From: Paracoccaceae bacterium
Lineage (GTDB): Bacteria > Pseudomonadota > Alphaproteobacteria > Rhodobacterales > Rhodobacteraceae
DNA: 64,000 nt
Direction of reading: 5' to 3'
NCBI GenBank assembly: GCA_014323795.1
Contig: JACONK010000008.1
Coordinates: forward strand, 35,688-99,687
This document shows, piece after piece, positions 46,942-55,936 of this stretch (position 1 is its first letter; every line of letters starts with the position of its first letter). Made by a program: the position numbers and the translations under genes. Below the pieces are notes generated by a model. The model was not told the origin of the DNA, did not search any database, and saw nothing but the letters and a program-made list of their open reading frames with translations.

Positions 46942-47130
46942 TGTAACGGAATCCTTGAATGTGGCGCAGGTTCTACCCCGATGCAGGGCACCCCCAATGC
47001 AAAGGGGGTGATGAACATCGCCGCTATGCATATGGCCGCCTGGAATGGCATTCACACCGCGATTCCACACTTGGCTGAATCCGGGACGAACATCAAAATC
47101 AGGGATTCACATGGATTCATATCCTTGTAG
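46942..47130 (+). pseudogene. Ankyrin-repeat-like remnant
   Basis: One frame through here reads like a decayed ankyrin pair: 'GILECGAGSTPMQGTPNAKG' then 'AAMHMAAWNGIHTAIPHLAESGTNIKIRDSHGF', matching the ankyrin pattern (T-P-L-H-x-A-A, G-A-D-I, A-R-D-x-x-G-F-T-P-L). A few residues are inserted between the units (V-M-N-I-A) and there is no proper start; it ends TAG 47128-47130. A CACCCCC/GGGGGTG hairpin (46989-47010) falls inside. Likely the eroded tail of a lost ankyrin-protein gene; coincidence not excluded. Confidence 0.4.
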
Positions 47131-47584
47131 CTTTCCGTTCCGGTTGGTAACCCGAAAACCACGCGAATCCTTGTTCACGATTGCGGGCCGGAGTAATGCG
47201 AACATCAGGCCATCCCTGTGCGGGGTTGCCCTGCCCTCCCGTGCCCCGATATTTTTGGTGTTGGAGACGTGTGTCTAACGTGACCATAAAGTGCATTCTG
47301 ACGCTGCACAGGGCAAGTGAATCCCCTTGGAAACCAGGAGATATCTCATGCAAATTCGCCGTTCCGGAACCCGGTGCGGTACTGCGGGCAGGGGGCAGCC
47401 TTGTCCGAAAGGGTGGCAGACCGGGGAACATGCGCCAACGGCCATCCGCCCGGACGGAATCCCGACAAACGGCCCTGTGCGCCACCTTGCCCGGCCGGTC
47501 GCCCGGGGCCGCATAGGATAGGGTTGCCTGGCATTGCGCCGCGATGATCGCCAGTTGGCCTGATGCCCTGCCGGAGCTTGTCTG
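47131..47584. other. Intergenic region before ntrB
   Basis: About 450 bp. In many alphaproteobacteria dusB (nifR3) precedes ntrB; no trace of it is visible here. A 57-codon frame at 47348-47521 has a good AGGAGA site, but its sequence (Arg/Gly/Pro-rich) suggests no family. Probably contains the ntr promoter. Confidence 0.4.
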
Positions 47585-48646
47585 ATGGTCGTGGATTTTG
47601 AAAGCATCTGGGCAAACCTGCCGTTCCCGGCCCTCGTGCTTGGCGAAGATGACCGCGTGGTCAGCACAAACCCGGCAGCCGAATCGCTGATCGGCAGCTC
47701 GTCGCGTCAGCTGCAGGGCCGCAGGGCGGACCGGATATTCGGGGAGGGATCGCCGGTGGCGGATACAATCCTTCAGGCGCGCCAAAAATGCGGGTCTCTG
47801 ATGCAATATAATGCCGAGGTGTCCCTGCCGCCGGCACCGCCGCTGGTCTGTAATCTGCACGTTGGTCCGATCAGGGCGGCGGAGACCGGGCTTTTGCTGC
47901 TGATCCAACCCGCCGGAGTGGTGCAGAAGATGCGCCAGTCCTTGACGCACGTTGGTGCTGCCAGGTCCGTCAGGGCGATGGCGGCCATGCTGGCGCATGA
48001 ATTGCGCAACCCGCTGGCCGGGATATCGGGGGCCGCCCAGTTGCTGGCACTGAACGTCTCCGGACAGGACCGCGAACTGACGGAGCTGATTGAGGAAGAG
48101 ATCAGACGCATCGGCACCCTGATTGACCGGGTTGAACACTTCGCCGATGATCGCCCGCTGGTGCGCGGTGCGATCAACATTCACGACGTGCTCGAACGTG
48201 CGGTTCGATCTGCACAGGTCGGCTTCGGGCAGGGGATTGCATTTCACGGGGAGTATGACCCCTCTCTGCCGGTGGCGGCGGGGGATGCGGATCAGTTGAT
48301 GCAGGTGTTCCAGAACCTGTTGAAAAATGCCGCGGAAGCGGTGACACCCGGGCGCGGGTGCATCCGGATACGCACATCCTATAATTCGGGTGTGAAGGTT
48401 TGCGTTGCCGGGCAAGATGCAGAGAGGCTGCCCCTGCAGATTGAAATTATCGACAACGGCCGTGGAATCCCGGAAGGGATGATCGGCGATATTTTTGCCC
48501 CCTTTGTCACATCGAAATCCAATGGCACCGGGCTGGGGCTTCCTCTCGTATCGAAGATTATTGCCGGGCACGGTGGTCTTGTGGAATGCGACAGCGAAGA
48601 TGGGCGAACGGTATTCACCGTGCGCCTGCCAGTCTGGCAAAACTGA
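47585..48646 (+). CDS. ntrB: Nitrogen-regulation sensor kinase NtrB (GlnL)
   Basis: Cytoplasmic histidine kinase/phosphatase that reads nitrogen status via PII protein and controls NtrC. 353 residues: PAS-like domain (about 8-115), H-box 'MLAHELRNPLAGISGAAQLL' with phospho-accepting His138. Dimerisation helices follow, then a HATPase domain with N-box 'QVFQNLLKNAAEAV', G1 'IIDNGRGIPEGMIGDIFAPFVTSK' and G2 'GTGLGLPLVSKII'. No membrane segment, as expected for NtrB. ntrC follows after 12 bp, so they are one operon. The usual dusB neighbour is absent. Confidence 0.94.
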   Translation: MVVDFESIWANLPFPALVLGEDDRVVSTNPAAESLIGSSSRQLQGRRADRIFGEGSPVADTILQARQKCGSLMQYNAEVSLPPAPPLVCNLHVGPIRAAETGLLLLIQPAGVVQKMRQSLTHVGAARSVRAMAAMLAHELRNPLAGISGAAQLLALNVSGQDRELTELIEEEIRRIGTLIDRVEHFADDRPLVRGAINIHDVLERAVRSAQVGFGQGIAFHGEYDPSLPVAAGDADQLMQVFQNLLKNAAEAVTPGRGCIRIRTSYNSGVKVCVAGQDAERLPLQIEIIDNGRGIPEGMIGDIFAPFVTSKSNGTGLGLPLVSKIIAGHGGLVECDSEDGRTVFTVRLPVWQN

Positions 48647-48658
48647 AAGGCAGGCACA

Positions 48659-50032
48659 ATGGACGGCACGGTATTGGTTGCGGATGATGATCGCACGATC
48701 CGCACGGTGTTGACCCAGGCCCTGACCCGCGCCGGATGCCGGGTGCGCGCCACGGGTAACACGGCAACGCTTTGGCGTTGGGTGGAAGAAGGCGAAGGCG
48801 ATGCGGTGGTCAGCGATGTGATGATGCCTGATGGCAACGGGCTTGACCTGTTGCCTGCCATCCGCAAGCGGCGCCCGAACCTTCCGGTTGTTGTGATTTC
48901 CGCCCGGAATACCTTTGTCACCGCAGTCCATGCGTCAGAAGCCGGTGCGTTCGATTATGTGCCCAAACCCTTTGATCTGCGCGAGTTGCTTGGCAAGGTC
49001 AGCCGCGCCCTGACCCAAAATATGCAACCTGTATCCCTCGCCGCTGCGCCCCCTGCACCAGCCAGTGCCTTGCCGCTGATCGGTGGTAGCCCGGCCATGC
49101 AGCAGGTCTACCGGGTTATGGCACGGGTGTTGCACACCGACCTCAATGTGCTGGTGCATGGCGAAAGCGGAACAGGCAAGGATTTGCTGGCCCGAATTCT
49201 GCACGATTTCGGCCGGCGCTCCCGGGCGGCCTTTCTGCGCATCCCCTGCGGTACCATCGGCACCCATGACCTGTCAGATATCCTCGAAAGCCCGGATGCG
49301 TCAGATGCCACAATCTACCTCGATGAGTTGGGGGATATGTCTGTGGCAGTCCAGCTGCACCTTCTGGGCCTGACGGAACGGCCCGAAGCCCGGCATAAGC
49401 CCCCGCGCCTTGTTTCCAGTACATCGCAATCCTTGGCACATCTGGTTAACGAAGCGGGTTTTCGCAAGGATCTGTTCCATCGCCTGAACGTGATACCGAT
49501 TGCTCTGCCGCCGTTGCGTGATCGGCCCGATGATATCCCGGATCTCGCCCGGCACTTCCTGGTCAGGGCTGAACGGGACGGACTCCCGCAAAAGACCTTT
49601 GCCTGCGCCGCGCTTGAACAGATGCGGTTGGCCCCCTGGCCGGGAAACCTGCGGGGGTTGAGTAATTTCGTTCAGCGCGTGGCCGTGCTCTGCCCCGAAG
49701 ATGAAATCGGCGGGTCGTTTGTGGCGAAAGAGCTGAAACAGATTGTCGAGACAGAAAGCCCGACATCGCCGATAGTATCTGACAGCCTGTCAGCTTCTGT
49801 CGGGGCACATATCAGGTGCTATCTTGATCTGCACGGGGATCAACTGCCGCCGCCGGGCCTGTACAACCGCATCCTGCGGGAGGTGGAAAAACCGCTGATC
49901 GCGCTGTCGCTGTCAGCCACCCGCGGCAACCAGATCCGCACGGCAGAGCTTTTGGGCATCAATCGCAATACGCTCAGAAAAAAGATCCGGGAACTGGATA
50001 TTCAGGTGACACGCAGCAGGAAAATGATGTAA
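48659..50032 (+). CDS. ntrC: Nitrogen-regulation response regulator NtrC (GAFTGA-less type)
   Basis: 457 residues: receiver domain (about 1-120, phospho-acceptor Asp53 in 'VVSDVMMPDGNG'), AAA+ domain (about 140-370) and a C-terminal Fis-type helix-turn-helix ('NQIRTAELLGINRNTLRKKIRELDI'). Walker A is GESGTGKD and Walker B 'ATIYLDELGDM'. Between them the family's GAFTGA loop, needed to contact sigma54, is missing: 'GTIGTHDLSDILESPDASDA' runs straight into Walker B. This matches the Rhodobacter capsulatus-type NtrC, known to work with sigma70 polymerase. Translation starts 12 bp after ntrB. Confidence 0.94.
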   Translation: MDGTVLVADDDRTIRTVLTQALTRAGCRVRATGNTATLWRWVEEGEGDAVVSDVMMPDGNGLDLLPAIRKRRPNLPVVVISARNTFVTAVHASEAGAFDYVPKPFDLRELLGKVSRALTQNMQPVSLAAAPPAPASALPLIGGSPAMQQVYRVMARVLHTDLNVLVHGESGTGKDLLARILHDFGRRSRAAFLRIPCGTIGTHDLSDILESPDASDATIYLDELGDMSVAVQLHLLGLTERPEARHKPPRLVSSTSQSLAHLVNEAGFRKDLFHRLNVIPIALPPLRDRPDDIPDLARHFLVRAERDGLPQKTFACAALEQMRLAPWPGNLRGLSNFVQRVAVLCPEDEIGGSFVAKELKQIVETESPTSPIVSDSLSASVGAHIRCYLDLHGDQLPPPGLYNRILREVEKPLIALSLSATRGNQIRTAELLGINRNTLRKKIRELDIQVTRSRKMM

Positions 50033-50079
50033 AACAGCCACAGGCTTGTTGCGCAAAACCAATCCGGGGGGCGCAGGAT

Positions 50080-52323
50080 ATGGGGCTGTGGCAGTATTGG
50101 CGGCGATTGAATACCTGGCGCAAGAAGCGCCGGATTCAGACAGCGTTTGCCATTATTCTCGTCCTGCTGGCACCGCTCCTCGTGGCTGTGACCTACGTCG
50201 TCTTAAGGCCCATGAACGGGTCGGTATCGAACGATATGATCCGGCTCGTCCTTCTGGCGGACCTCATCTACATGCTGGTGGTGGCCGCGCTTGTGGCCAA
50301 TCGGGTTTTCAGAATGATCGCCGCCCGATCCCGCAAGACCGCCGGGTCACGGCTTCACATGCGGCTGTCCGGGGTTTTCACGTTTGTTGCATTGGTGCCG
50401 ACAATCCTTGTAGCTGTCATTTCCGCAATCCTGATCAACTTCGGCTTTGAAAACTGGTTTTCCAGCCGGGTGCAAAATGTGGTCGGCAACAGCCTCGCGG
50501 CTGCCCATGCCTATGAGGCGGAACATCGTGAGGATCTGATGCAGGATGCTTTGCGCATCGCACGATTCCTGGATCAGCAGCGGCGCGTCCTGGGACTGGC
50601 GGCAGAAAGCCGGTTGCGGAGCAGCCTGGCGCACGGTCAGCAACAAATCCAGCGTGGGGTGAAAGAGGCCTTTGTGATCGACGGTGCCGCACGGCTGATT
50701 GCACGCGGGAACCGCAGTTACCGGTTTGATTATGAACCGCCTTCTGCCAATCAGGTGACCCGGGCAGCAGAAGGCCAGACAGTTGTTATCCAGGATTGGG
50801 ATAATAATGAGTTTCGTGCCCTGGTGCGGCTTATGGCCTATCCGGACCGGTACCTCTATATCTCGCGCACGGTGGACGGTGACATTCTGAACCTGCTCGA
50901 TGAAACCCGGGAAACCGTGATGATCTACAATCGGATGGAAAGAGAGCGCGGCCAACTGCTGTTCGATCTCGGCCTGATCTACCTTGGCTTTGCCCTGATC
51001 GTTATTCTGGCGGCGATCTGGTTGGGTCTTTGGTTCGCTGAACGGCTGGCCCGGCCGATCGGACGGCTGGCCGGGGCTGCCTGGCGCGTTGGGGCAGGGG
51101 ATCTCGGTGTACGGGTGCGGGAAGAGGACGGCGACGATGAAATCGCCATGCTGGGGCGTATCTTCAATCATATGACCCGGCAGGTGAAACGCCAGCGTGA
51201 CGACCTGGTGGAAGCGGCAGAGCGGACCGAACGCCGCCGCCGCATGTTTGATTCGGTTCTGTCCGGTGTCACGGCAGGCGTGATCGGGTTGAATGCCGAC
51301 GGGCAAATCACGCTGATGAATGAGGCAGCCGGGCAGTTCCTTGGCCTTGATCCGGAGCGGGACGGAATGAAACAGATCACGCAGGCCGTTCCTGAATTTT
51401 CCCCGCTCTTGCAAAAGCTGCAGGACAAGCATCTGACCGTCGCCCGGGAAGAAATCCGCCTGACCCGGACAGACAGCCCGGAGATCCTGCTTGTGCGGAT
51501 GGCTGTGCGCACAAGTGCGGAAGGATACCTGGAAGGTTACGTTGTAACTTTTGACGATGTGACATCGCTTGTGAGTGCCCAGCGTATGGCTGCCTGGGGC
51601 GACGTGGCCCGGCGCATCGCGCACGAGATCAAAAATCCGTTGACGCCTATCCAGTTATCGGCAGAGCGGCTGAAACGCAAGTTCGGGCCCCTGGTAGCCA
51701 ACAGTGTTGAAGATTTAAATCAGTATTCAGACATCATCATCCGGCAGACAAACGATTTGCGCCGCATCGTTGATGAGTTTTCCAAATTCGCCCGTATGCC
51801 GGAACCGAAGCGGACCACCGGCGACCTGATCCGGCTGGTACGGGATGTGGTGCATTTGCAGCAGGCAGCGGCACCTGCGGAAATTTCGCTCAATCTGCCG
51901 AACACTGTAATTACAGGCGATTTCGATGCAACAATGATCAATCAGGCATTGACGAATCTTATTAAGAACGCCTGCGAAGCCATTGAGGGGATGCAGCAAA
52001 GACCGGACGGTCATACGCCCCGGATCAGGATTGTAATCACAGCAGCAGACGCGAGTACGCGCATAGAAATCCAGGACAATGGTATGGGCCTGCCCGCAGG
52101 GAACCGGTCCCGGCTGTTTGAGCCTTATGTGACCCACCGCAGCAGCGGCACGGGGCTGGGCCTGCCAATTGTAAAGAAGATCATCGAAGAACATGGCGGC
52201 ACACTGGAATTGACCGATGCACCGCCGTTTGACGGGGCGAGCCACGCCGGTGCCATGGCAGTTATCGTTTTGCCTTTCGGGGCTGATACCACAGGGATCG
52301 GGAAAAATGCGGAAGTGGCGTGA
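50080..52323 (+). CDS. ntrY: Membrane sensor kinase NtrY
   Basis: 747-residue sensor of the NtrY/NtrX system affecting nitrogen, redox and cell-envelope genes. Three N-terminal helices (about 20-105). A periplasmic loop (about 115-285) and a fourth helix (about 295-318) follow, then HAMP (about 320-375), PAS (about 385-490), H-box 'RRIAHEIKNPLTPIQLSAERLKRKFG' (about 507-532) and HATPase with 'QALTNLIKNACEAI', 'QDNGMGLP' and 'GTGLGLPIVKKIIEEHGG'. Begins 47 bp after ntrC in the same direction. Signal sensed is not evident from sequence. Confidence 0.94.
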   Translation: MGLWQYWRRLNTWRKKRRIQTAFAIILVLLAPLLVAVTYVVLRPMNGSVSNDMIRLVLLADLIYMLVVAALVANRVFRMIAARSRKTAGSRLHMRLSGVFTFVALVPTILVAVISAILINFGFENWFSSRVQNVVGNSLAAAHAYEAEHREDLMQDALRIARFLDQQRRVLGLAAESRLRSSLAHGQQQIQRGVKEAFVIDGAARLIARGNRSYRFDYEPPSANQVTRAAEGQTVVIQDWDNNEFRALVRLMAYPDRYLYISRTVDGDILNLLDETRETVMIYNRMERERGQLLFDLGLIYLGFALIVILAAIWLGLWFAERLARPIGRLAGAAWRVGAGDLGVRVREEDGDDEIAMLGRIFNHMTRQVKRQRDDLVEAAERTERRRRMFDSVLSGVTAGVIGLNADGQITLMNEAAGQFLGLDPERDGMKQITQAVPEFSPLLQKLQDKHLTVAREEIRLTRTDSPEILLVRMAVRTSAEGYLEGYVVTFDDVTSLVSAQRMAAWGDVARRIAHEIKNPLTPIQLSAERLKRKFGPLVANSVEDLNQYSDIIIRQTNDLRRIVDEFSKFARMPEPKRTTGDLIRLVRDVVHLQQAAAPAEISLNLPNTVITGDFDATMINQALTNLIKNACEAIEGMQQRPDGHTPRIRIVITAADASTRIEIQDNGMGLPAGNRSRLFEPYVTHRSSGTGLGLPIVKKIIEEHGGTLELTDAPPFDGASHAGAMAVIVLPFGADTTGIGKNAEVA

Positions 52324-52353
52324 AATCCGTCCCCATGCAGGGCAGGTGAGCAG

Positions 52354-53760
52354 ATGAGCGACATTCTTGTTGTTGATGATGAACGCGACATTCGGGAATT
52401 GGTGTCGGATATTCTGGTGGACGAAGGCTATTCGACCCGGAAAGCGGCTGATTCTGACCAGGCCTTCGCGGCGATCAATGCTGATCCTCCGGATATGATC
52501 ATCCTCGACATATGGTTGAAGGACTCAAATCTTGACGGGATTGATATCCTGAAGACCGTGCAGCGCAACAATCCGGCTATCCCCGTGGTGATCATATCGG
52601 GCCACGGGAACATTGAAATTGCTGTCGCGGCAGTAAAGCAGGGTGCCTACGACTTCATCGAAAAACCCTTCAACATTAACCAGCTGATGCTGGTGATCGC
52701 CCGTGCCATGGAAACCAGCCGCCTGCGCCGCGAAAATGCCGCGCTAAAGGTCAAGGATGCGACGTCAGGCGTCATGGTGGGCGAATCGGCACGGTTCCGA
52801 ACCCTGGTTGCCCAGCTCGGCAAGGTCGCCCGTACCAATGGCCGCGTCATGCTGACAGGGCCTGTCGGTGCAGGCAAAGATGCCGCGGCGCGGTATATTC
52901 ACGCCCATTCCGACCGCGCAAAAGCACCGTTTGTATCAGTCAACTGCGCGACGATTGAACCGAATCAGATGGAAGAGGTGCTCTTTGGCAGGGAAGGAAC
53001 CACACGGGGCTTTGAACCTGGTCTGATGGAACAGGCCCACGGCGGTATACTTTTTTTCGATGAAGTGTCGGACATGCCCATCGGTACGCAATCAAAACTG
53101 CTGCGGGTGCTTGTGGAACAGCAGTTCACGCGCGTGGGCGGGGCAGACAAGGTGCGTGTGGATGTGCGGGTATTGTCGTCCACTAACAGGGATTTGCAAA
53201 AGGAAATCACCGCCGGGCGGTTTCGGGAAGAACTGTATCATCGGCTGAGCGTCGTACCGGTTATCGTGCCGGGCCTTGAGGCCCGGCGAGAGGATATCGG
53301 TCTGCTTGCCCGGCATTTCATGGCCGGGATGAATGCGGCCCAGGGCCTTCCGGTCCGGCCCCTGTCCGAAGAGACAGAGGCCCTTTTACAAACCATGAAC
53401 TGGCCCGGCAACGTGCGCCAATTGCGCAACGTGATTGAGCGTGTGCTGATCCTCGGCCCCCGCGAAGGGAAGATTGAGGCGTCGGAGATCCCGGACAACG
53501 CCCCCCGTGGGGAGGGCGGCGGCACCGGACTGTCAAACACCTGCGCGACCATGCCATTGCGTGAAGCACGAGAGATGTTTGAGCGGGAATACATGATAGC
53601 CCAGCTCAACCGGTTCGGCGGCAATATCAGCCGTACGGCAGATTTTGTGGGCATGGAGCGTTCTGCCCTGCATCGCAAGCTGAAGACACTGAATTTGGTG
53701 ACCACGAACCGGGCCGGCACCCGAAGCGCAGAGATTGGGGAATCCGCAGATATCCCCTGA
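52354..53760 (+). CDS. ntrX: Response regulator NtrX
   Basis: 468-residue partner of NtrY. Receiver (about 1-120, Asp52 in 'IILDIWLKDSNLDG'), AAA+ (about 145-375) with Walker A-like 'TGPVGAGKDAAARYIH' and Walker B 'GGILFFDEVSDM'. Here too a GAFTGA loop is absent; the equivalent stretch reads 'FGREGTTRGFEPGLMEQA'. The C-terminal HTH is 'GNISRTADFVGMERSALHRKLKTLNLV'. It is 30 bp from ntrY. Its stop and the convergent ccmG stop are 14 bp apart with no strong terminator. hfq/hflX, common downstream neighbours, are not here. Confidence 0.94.
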   Translation: MSDILVVDDERDIRELVSDILVDEGYSTRKAADSDQAFAAINADPPDMIILDIWLKDSNLDGIDILKTVQRNNPAIPVVIISGHGNIEIAVAAVKQGAYDFIEKPFNINQLMLVIARAMETSRLRRENAALKVKDATSGVMVGESARFRTLVAQLGKVARTNGRVMLTGPVGAGKDAAARYIHAHSDRAKAPFVSVNCATIEPNQMEEVLFGREGTTRGFEPGLMEQAHGGILFFDEVSDMPIGTQSKLLRVLVEQQFTRVGGADKVRVDVRVLSSTNRDLQKEITAGRFREELYHRLSVVPVIVPGLEARREDIGLLARHFMAGMNAAQGLPVRPLSEETEALLQTMNWPGNVRQLRNVIERVLILGPREGKIEASEIPDNAPRGEGGGTGLSNTCATMPLREAREMFEREYMIAQLNRFGGNISRTADFVGMERSALHRKLKTLNLVTTNRAGTRSAEIGESADIP

Positions 53761-53774
53761 CAGCCGGGCGGGCA

Positions 53775-54329
53775 CTATCCCCCGGTCAGTGCCGAGAGAG
53801 CCGGGCGAAGCTGCCGTTCCAGCACCTGTTTCGTCACAGGGCCCACGATGCGCAGGCGAATTTTACCATCCCCGTCGATCAGATAGGTTTCCGGCACACC
53901 GTATACACCCCAGTCCACCGACGTGCGCCCGTCAACAGCCGCCACACCGATATACGGATTGCCGAGTTGTGCAAGAAAGCCTGTCGCATCCCCTGGATCA
54001 TCCCGGTAGTTCAGGCCGACAATCGGCAAACCGCCGGCGGCCAGTTTCATCAGATACGGATGCTCCACCCGGCAAGGGGCGCACCAGCTGGCCCAAAAAT
54101 TAACCAGCATCGGCCGTCCGTCCGTCAACAGATCATCTGACGGCAGCGGTAGCCCGGGCAGGGCGGAGGCTGCAAATCGCGGGGCCGGTTTGCCCTGCAG
54201 CGCAGATGGCAAACTATCGTCCTGCCCGCGATCCAGGGAAGCGGCGAATGTAAGAAACACCGCGACAGCAGCCCCGGGGACCAGGGCAACCCAAAAGGAT
54301 ATTCTGCGGGGCCGGGAAGGATATATCAC
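53775..54329 (-). CDS. ccmG: CcmG, thiol:disulfide interchange protein for cytochrome c maturation
   Basis: Membrane-anchored periplasmic thioredoxin (DsbE family) that reduces apocytochrome c haem-binding Cys before ligation. 184 residues from GTG 54329, which overlaps the ccmD stop (GTGA). This is shorter than the 200-codon frame from 54377, but that longer start would lie inside ccmD. Signal anchor (about residues 10-30), then thioredoxin fold with active site WCAPC in 'LVNFWASWCAPCRVEHPYL' and cis-Pro in 'YGVPETYLI'. Last gene of a ccmC-ccmD-ccmG unit. Confidence 0.93.
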   Translation of the reverse strand: MIYPSRPRRISFWVALVPGAAVAVFLTFAASLDRGQDDSLPSALQGKPAPRFAASALPGLPLPSDDLLTDGRPMLVNFWASWCAPCRVEHPYLMKLAAGGLPIVGLNYRDDPGDATGFLAQLGNPYIGVAAVDGRTSVDWGVYGVPETYLIDGDGKIRLRIVGPVTKQVLERQLRPALSALTGG

Positions 54330-54469
54330 TCTTTTTCCGCTTCTTCCAACGTCTGTCTGGCCCGTCGCGCCTGCCACAGGGATATGGCCACGATGCCCGC
54401 CAAAAGGGCACCGCCAAAGGCGTAGGCTATCAGCACATCGACGGCATATTTGCCAAGGTCCGGCATCAT
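54326..54469 (-). CDS. ccmD: CcmD, haem exporter small subunit
   Basis: 47-residue single-span membrane protein that helps release CcmE from CcmC. Reads MMPDLGKYAVDVLIAY, a hydrophobic helix, then the positive tail 'QARRARQTLEEAEKE', the usual CcmD layout with the conserved Tyr region. Its ATG overlaps the ccmC stop (ATGA) and its stop overlaps the ccmG GTG, so all three are tightly coupled. Confidence 0.9.
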   Translation of the reverse strand: MMPDLGKYAVDVLIAYAFGGALLAGIVAISLWQARRARQTLEEAEKE

Positions 54470-55194
54470 ACCCGCATCCTCCGGGCCATCAGGGCATCGG
54501 CCTTGCGCAGCCGCACATGGGTGCGTGTGCGCAGCAGGACGAGCGTAATGAAAAGCAATACAAAAGCAACGATACACACCAGAAGCGGAAACCAGAACGT
54601 ATTGGATATGTTGGTTTCCGGATCAAGCGACAGGGTCGCGCCCTGGTGCAGGCCCTGGTTCCACAGGTTCACGGCGTAACGGCTGAGCAGCGCGAAGACG
54701 GAACCGACCATGCACAGCACCGAGGTAAGATCGGCGGCCAGGTCCGGATCTTCTATGGCCTCCCACAGGGCGACATAGCCGATGTAAAAGACGAGGAGGA
54801 TCATAAAACTGGTCAGCCGCGGATCCCATGCCCAGTACGTGCCCCACATGGGCTTGCCCCAGATGGCACCAGTGGCGAGCGCGACCAGCGTCATGGTGAT
54901 GCCCACGGGTGCTGCCGCACGAGCAGCCAGGGCAGAGACATGATGGTGCCGGACCAGCCATATAACGGAGGCCACCAGCATCATCCCCCAGGCATTGATC
55001 GCCATCATGGCGGCAGGCACGTGCAGGAAGATGATCTTGACCGTGGCTCCCTGTTTGTAATCGTCGGGCGTAAAGAAAAAACCCCATGTCAGCCCCACGA
55101 TCAGGCAGGCTACACTCAACACCGCCAGCCCTGGCAGAACCCGCCCGCTGAACACCATAAAACGGCGGGGATTTGCGTAGTCCCAGATCGACAT
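54466..55194 (-). CDS. ccmC: CcmC, haem handling protein for cytochrome c maturation
   Basis: 242-residue protein with six membrane helices that places haem on CcmE. The haem-binding Trp-rich motif is seen in 'WGTYWAWDPRLTSFMILLVFYIGY' (about 124-147), flanked by the conserved His residues in 'IIFLHVPAAMMAINAWG' and 'ISNTF...' region (His near 185). Starts at ATG 55194 after a weak ribosome site. ccmA and ccmB, which usually lie upstream in the same operon, are not found; the region upstream is empty and then yidD on the other strand. Confidence 0.93.
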   Translation of the reverse strand: MSIWDYANPRRFMVFSGRVLPGLAVLSVACLIVGLTWGFFFTPDDYKQGATVKIIFLHVPAAMMAINAWGMMLVASVIWLVRHHHVSALAARAAAPVGITMTLVALATGAIWGKPMWGTYWAWDPRLTSFMILLVFYIGYVALWEAIEDPDLAADLTSVLCMVGSVFALLSRYAVNLWNQGLHQGATLSLDPETNISNTFWFPLLVCIVAFVLLFITLVLLRTRTHVRLRKADALMARRMRV

Positions 55195-55608
55195 GGGGGT
55201 ACTGCCTAGCGGCGATAGCAGGATTTGCCAAGAACTATCGTTGTGGCTGCCGGGTGCCGGATGTGAGCGGCAGATTTTGCCTTGTCTTCCCCCGGGTTAA
55301 GACATGATGTGCAAAATAATTTGCGACAGGCCTTGGGGGAGCAGTCATGGGCAACCATTCCACTTACAAGGAAAAACCGAAGGTGCCGGTCAACGAGTGC
55401 GCAAATATTTCCGGTCCGCCACGGCACCGAAGGGTGTTCCGCCTGAATACACCGGCATCGGGTTGGAAAAATTGCCGGGTTTCCTGATCACGGTGGTGTT
55501 TCAATCGGCCAGGCCTGGTTTTTACTCGCGGGTGTAAGTTGGCTTTCCCATGCGTACCGGGTGCGTTGAATTGATACGCCTGGGCCGTTATGTTATGTCC
55601 AGTCTGTC
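55195..55608. other. Intergenic region between divergent ccmC and yidD
   Basis: 414 bp with no gene recognised, and notably no ccmB. Holds the two divergent promoters; no clear hexamers or repeats noted. Confidence 0.4.
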
Positions 55609-55830
55609 ATGAGCCCGCTCACCCGTCTTCTGGTGCTGCTTGTCAAAGGCTATCGCCTGACCCTGTCGCCCTGGGCGGGTCTTGGGTGCCGGTATCATCC
55701 GACGTGTTCAGCGTATGCTCTGGAAGCCTTGCAGCGACACGGTGGTATAAAAGGCAGTTGGCTCACGGTACGCCGCATCGGGCGTTGCCACCCCTGGGGC
55801 GGGTCCGGCATTGACAACGTGCCTGATTGA
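55609..55830 (+). CDS. yidD: YidD, membrane protein insertion efficiency factor
   Basis: 73 residues of the YidD family, which assists YidC in membrane-protein insertion. The family core is plain: 'GYRLTLSPWAGLGCRYHPTCSAYALEALQRHGGIKGSW' and 'RRIGRCHPWGGSGID' with three conserved Cys. Normal length. Its final codons and TGA stop (55828-55830) fall inside a 17-bp tandem duplication. argB follows about 100 bp later. Confidence 0.93.
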   Translation: MSPLTRLLVLLVKGYRLTLSPWAGLGCRYHPTCSAYALEALQRHGGIKGSWLTVRRIGRCHPWGGSGIDNVPD

Positions 55831-55852
55831 ACGGGGTGCCTGATTGAACGGG
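55819..55852 (+). repeat. 17-bp tandem duplication covering the yidD stop
   Basis: Two exact adjacent copies of GTGCCTGATTGAACGGG at 55819-55835 and 55836-55852. The first contains the last two sense codons and TGA of yidD. Confidence 0.95.
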
Positions 55853-55936
55853 TTTTATGTGCCTGACCCTTTTAAAATTCTTAAAACCTGTTACCAATAT
55901 CTGGTCAAAAGTGCCGAGATGAGGAAATCCAGGGCC

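Noticed and set aside
47348..47521. 57-codon frame with a good ribosome site upstream of ntrB as a leader gene
   Set aside because: Sequence is Arg/Gly/Pro-rich without recognisable features; coding status cannot be supported.
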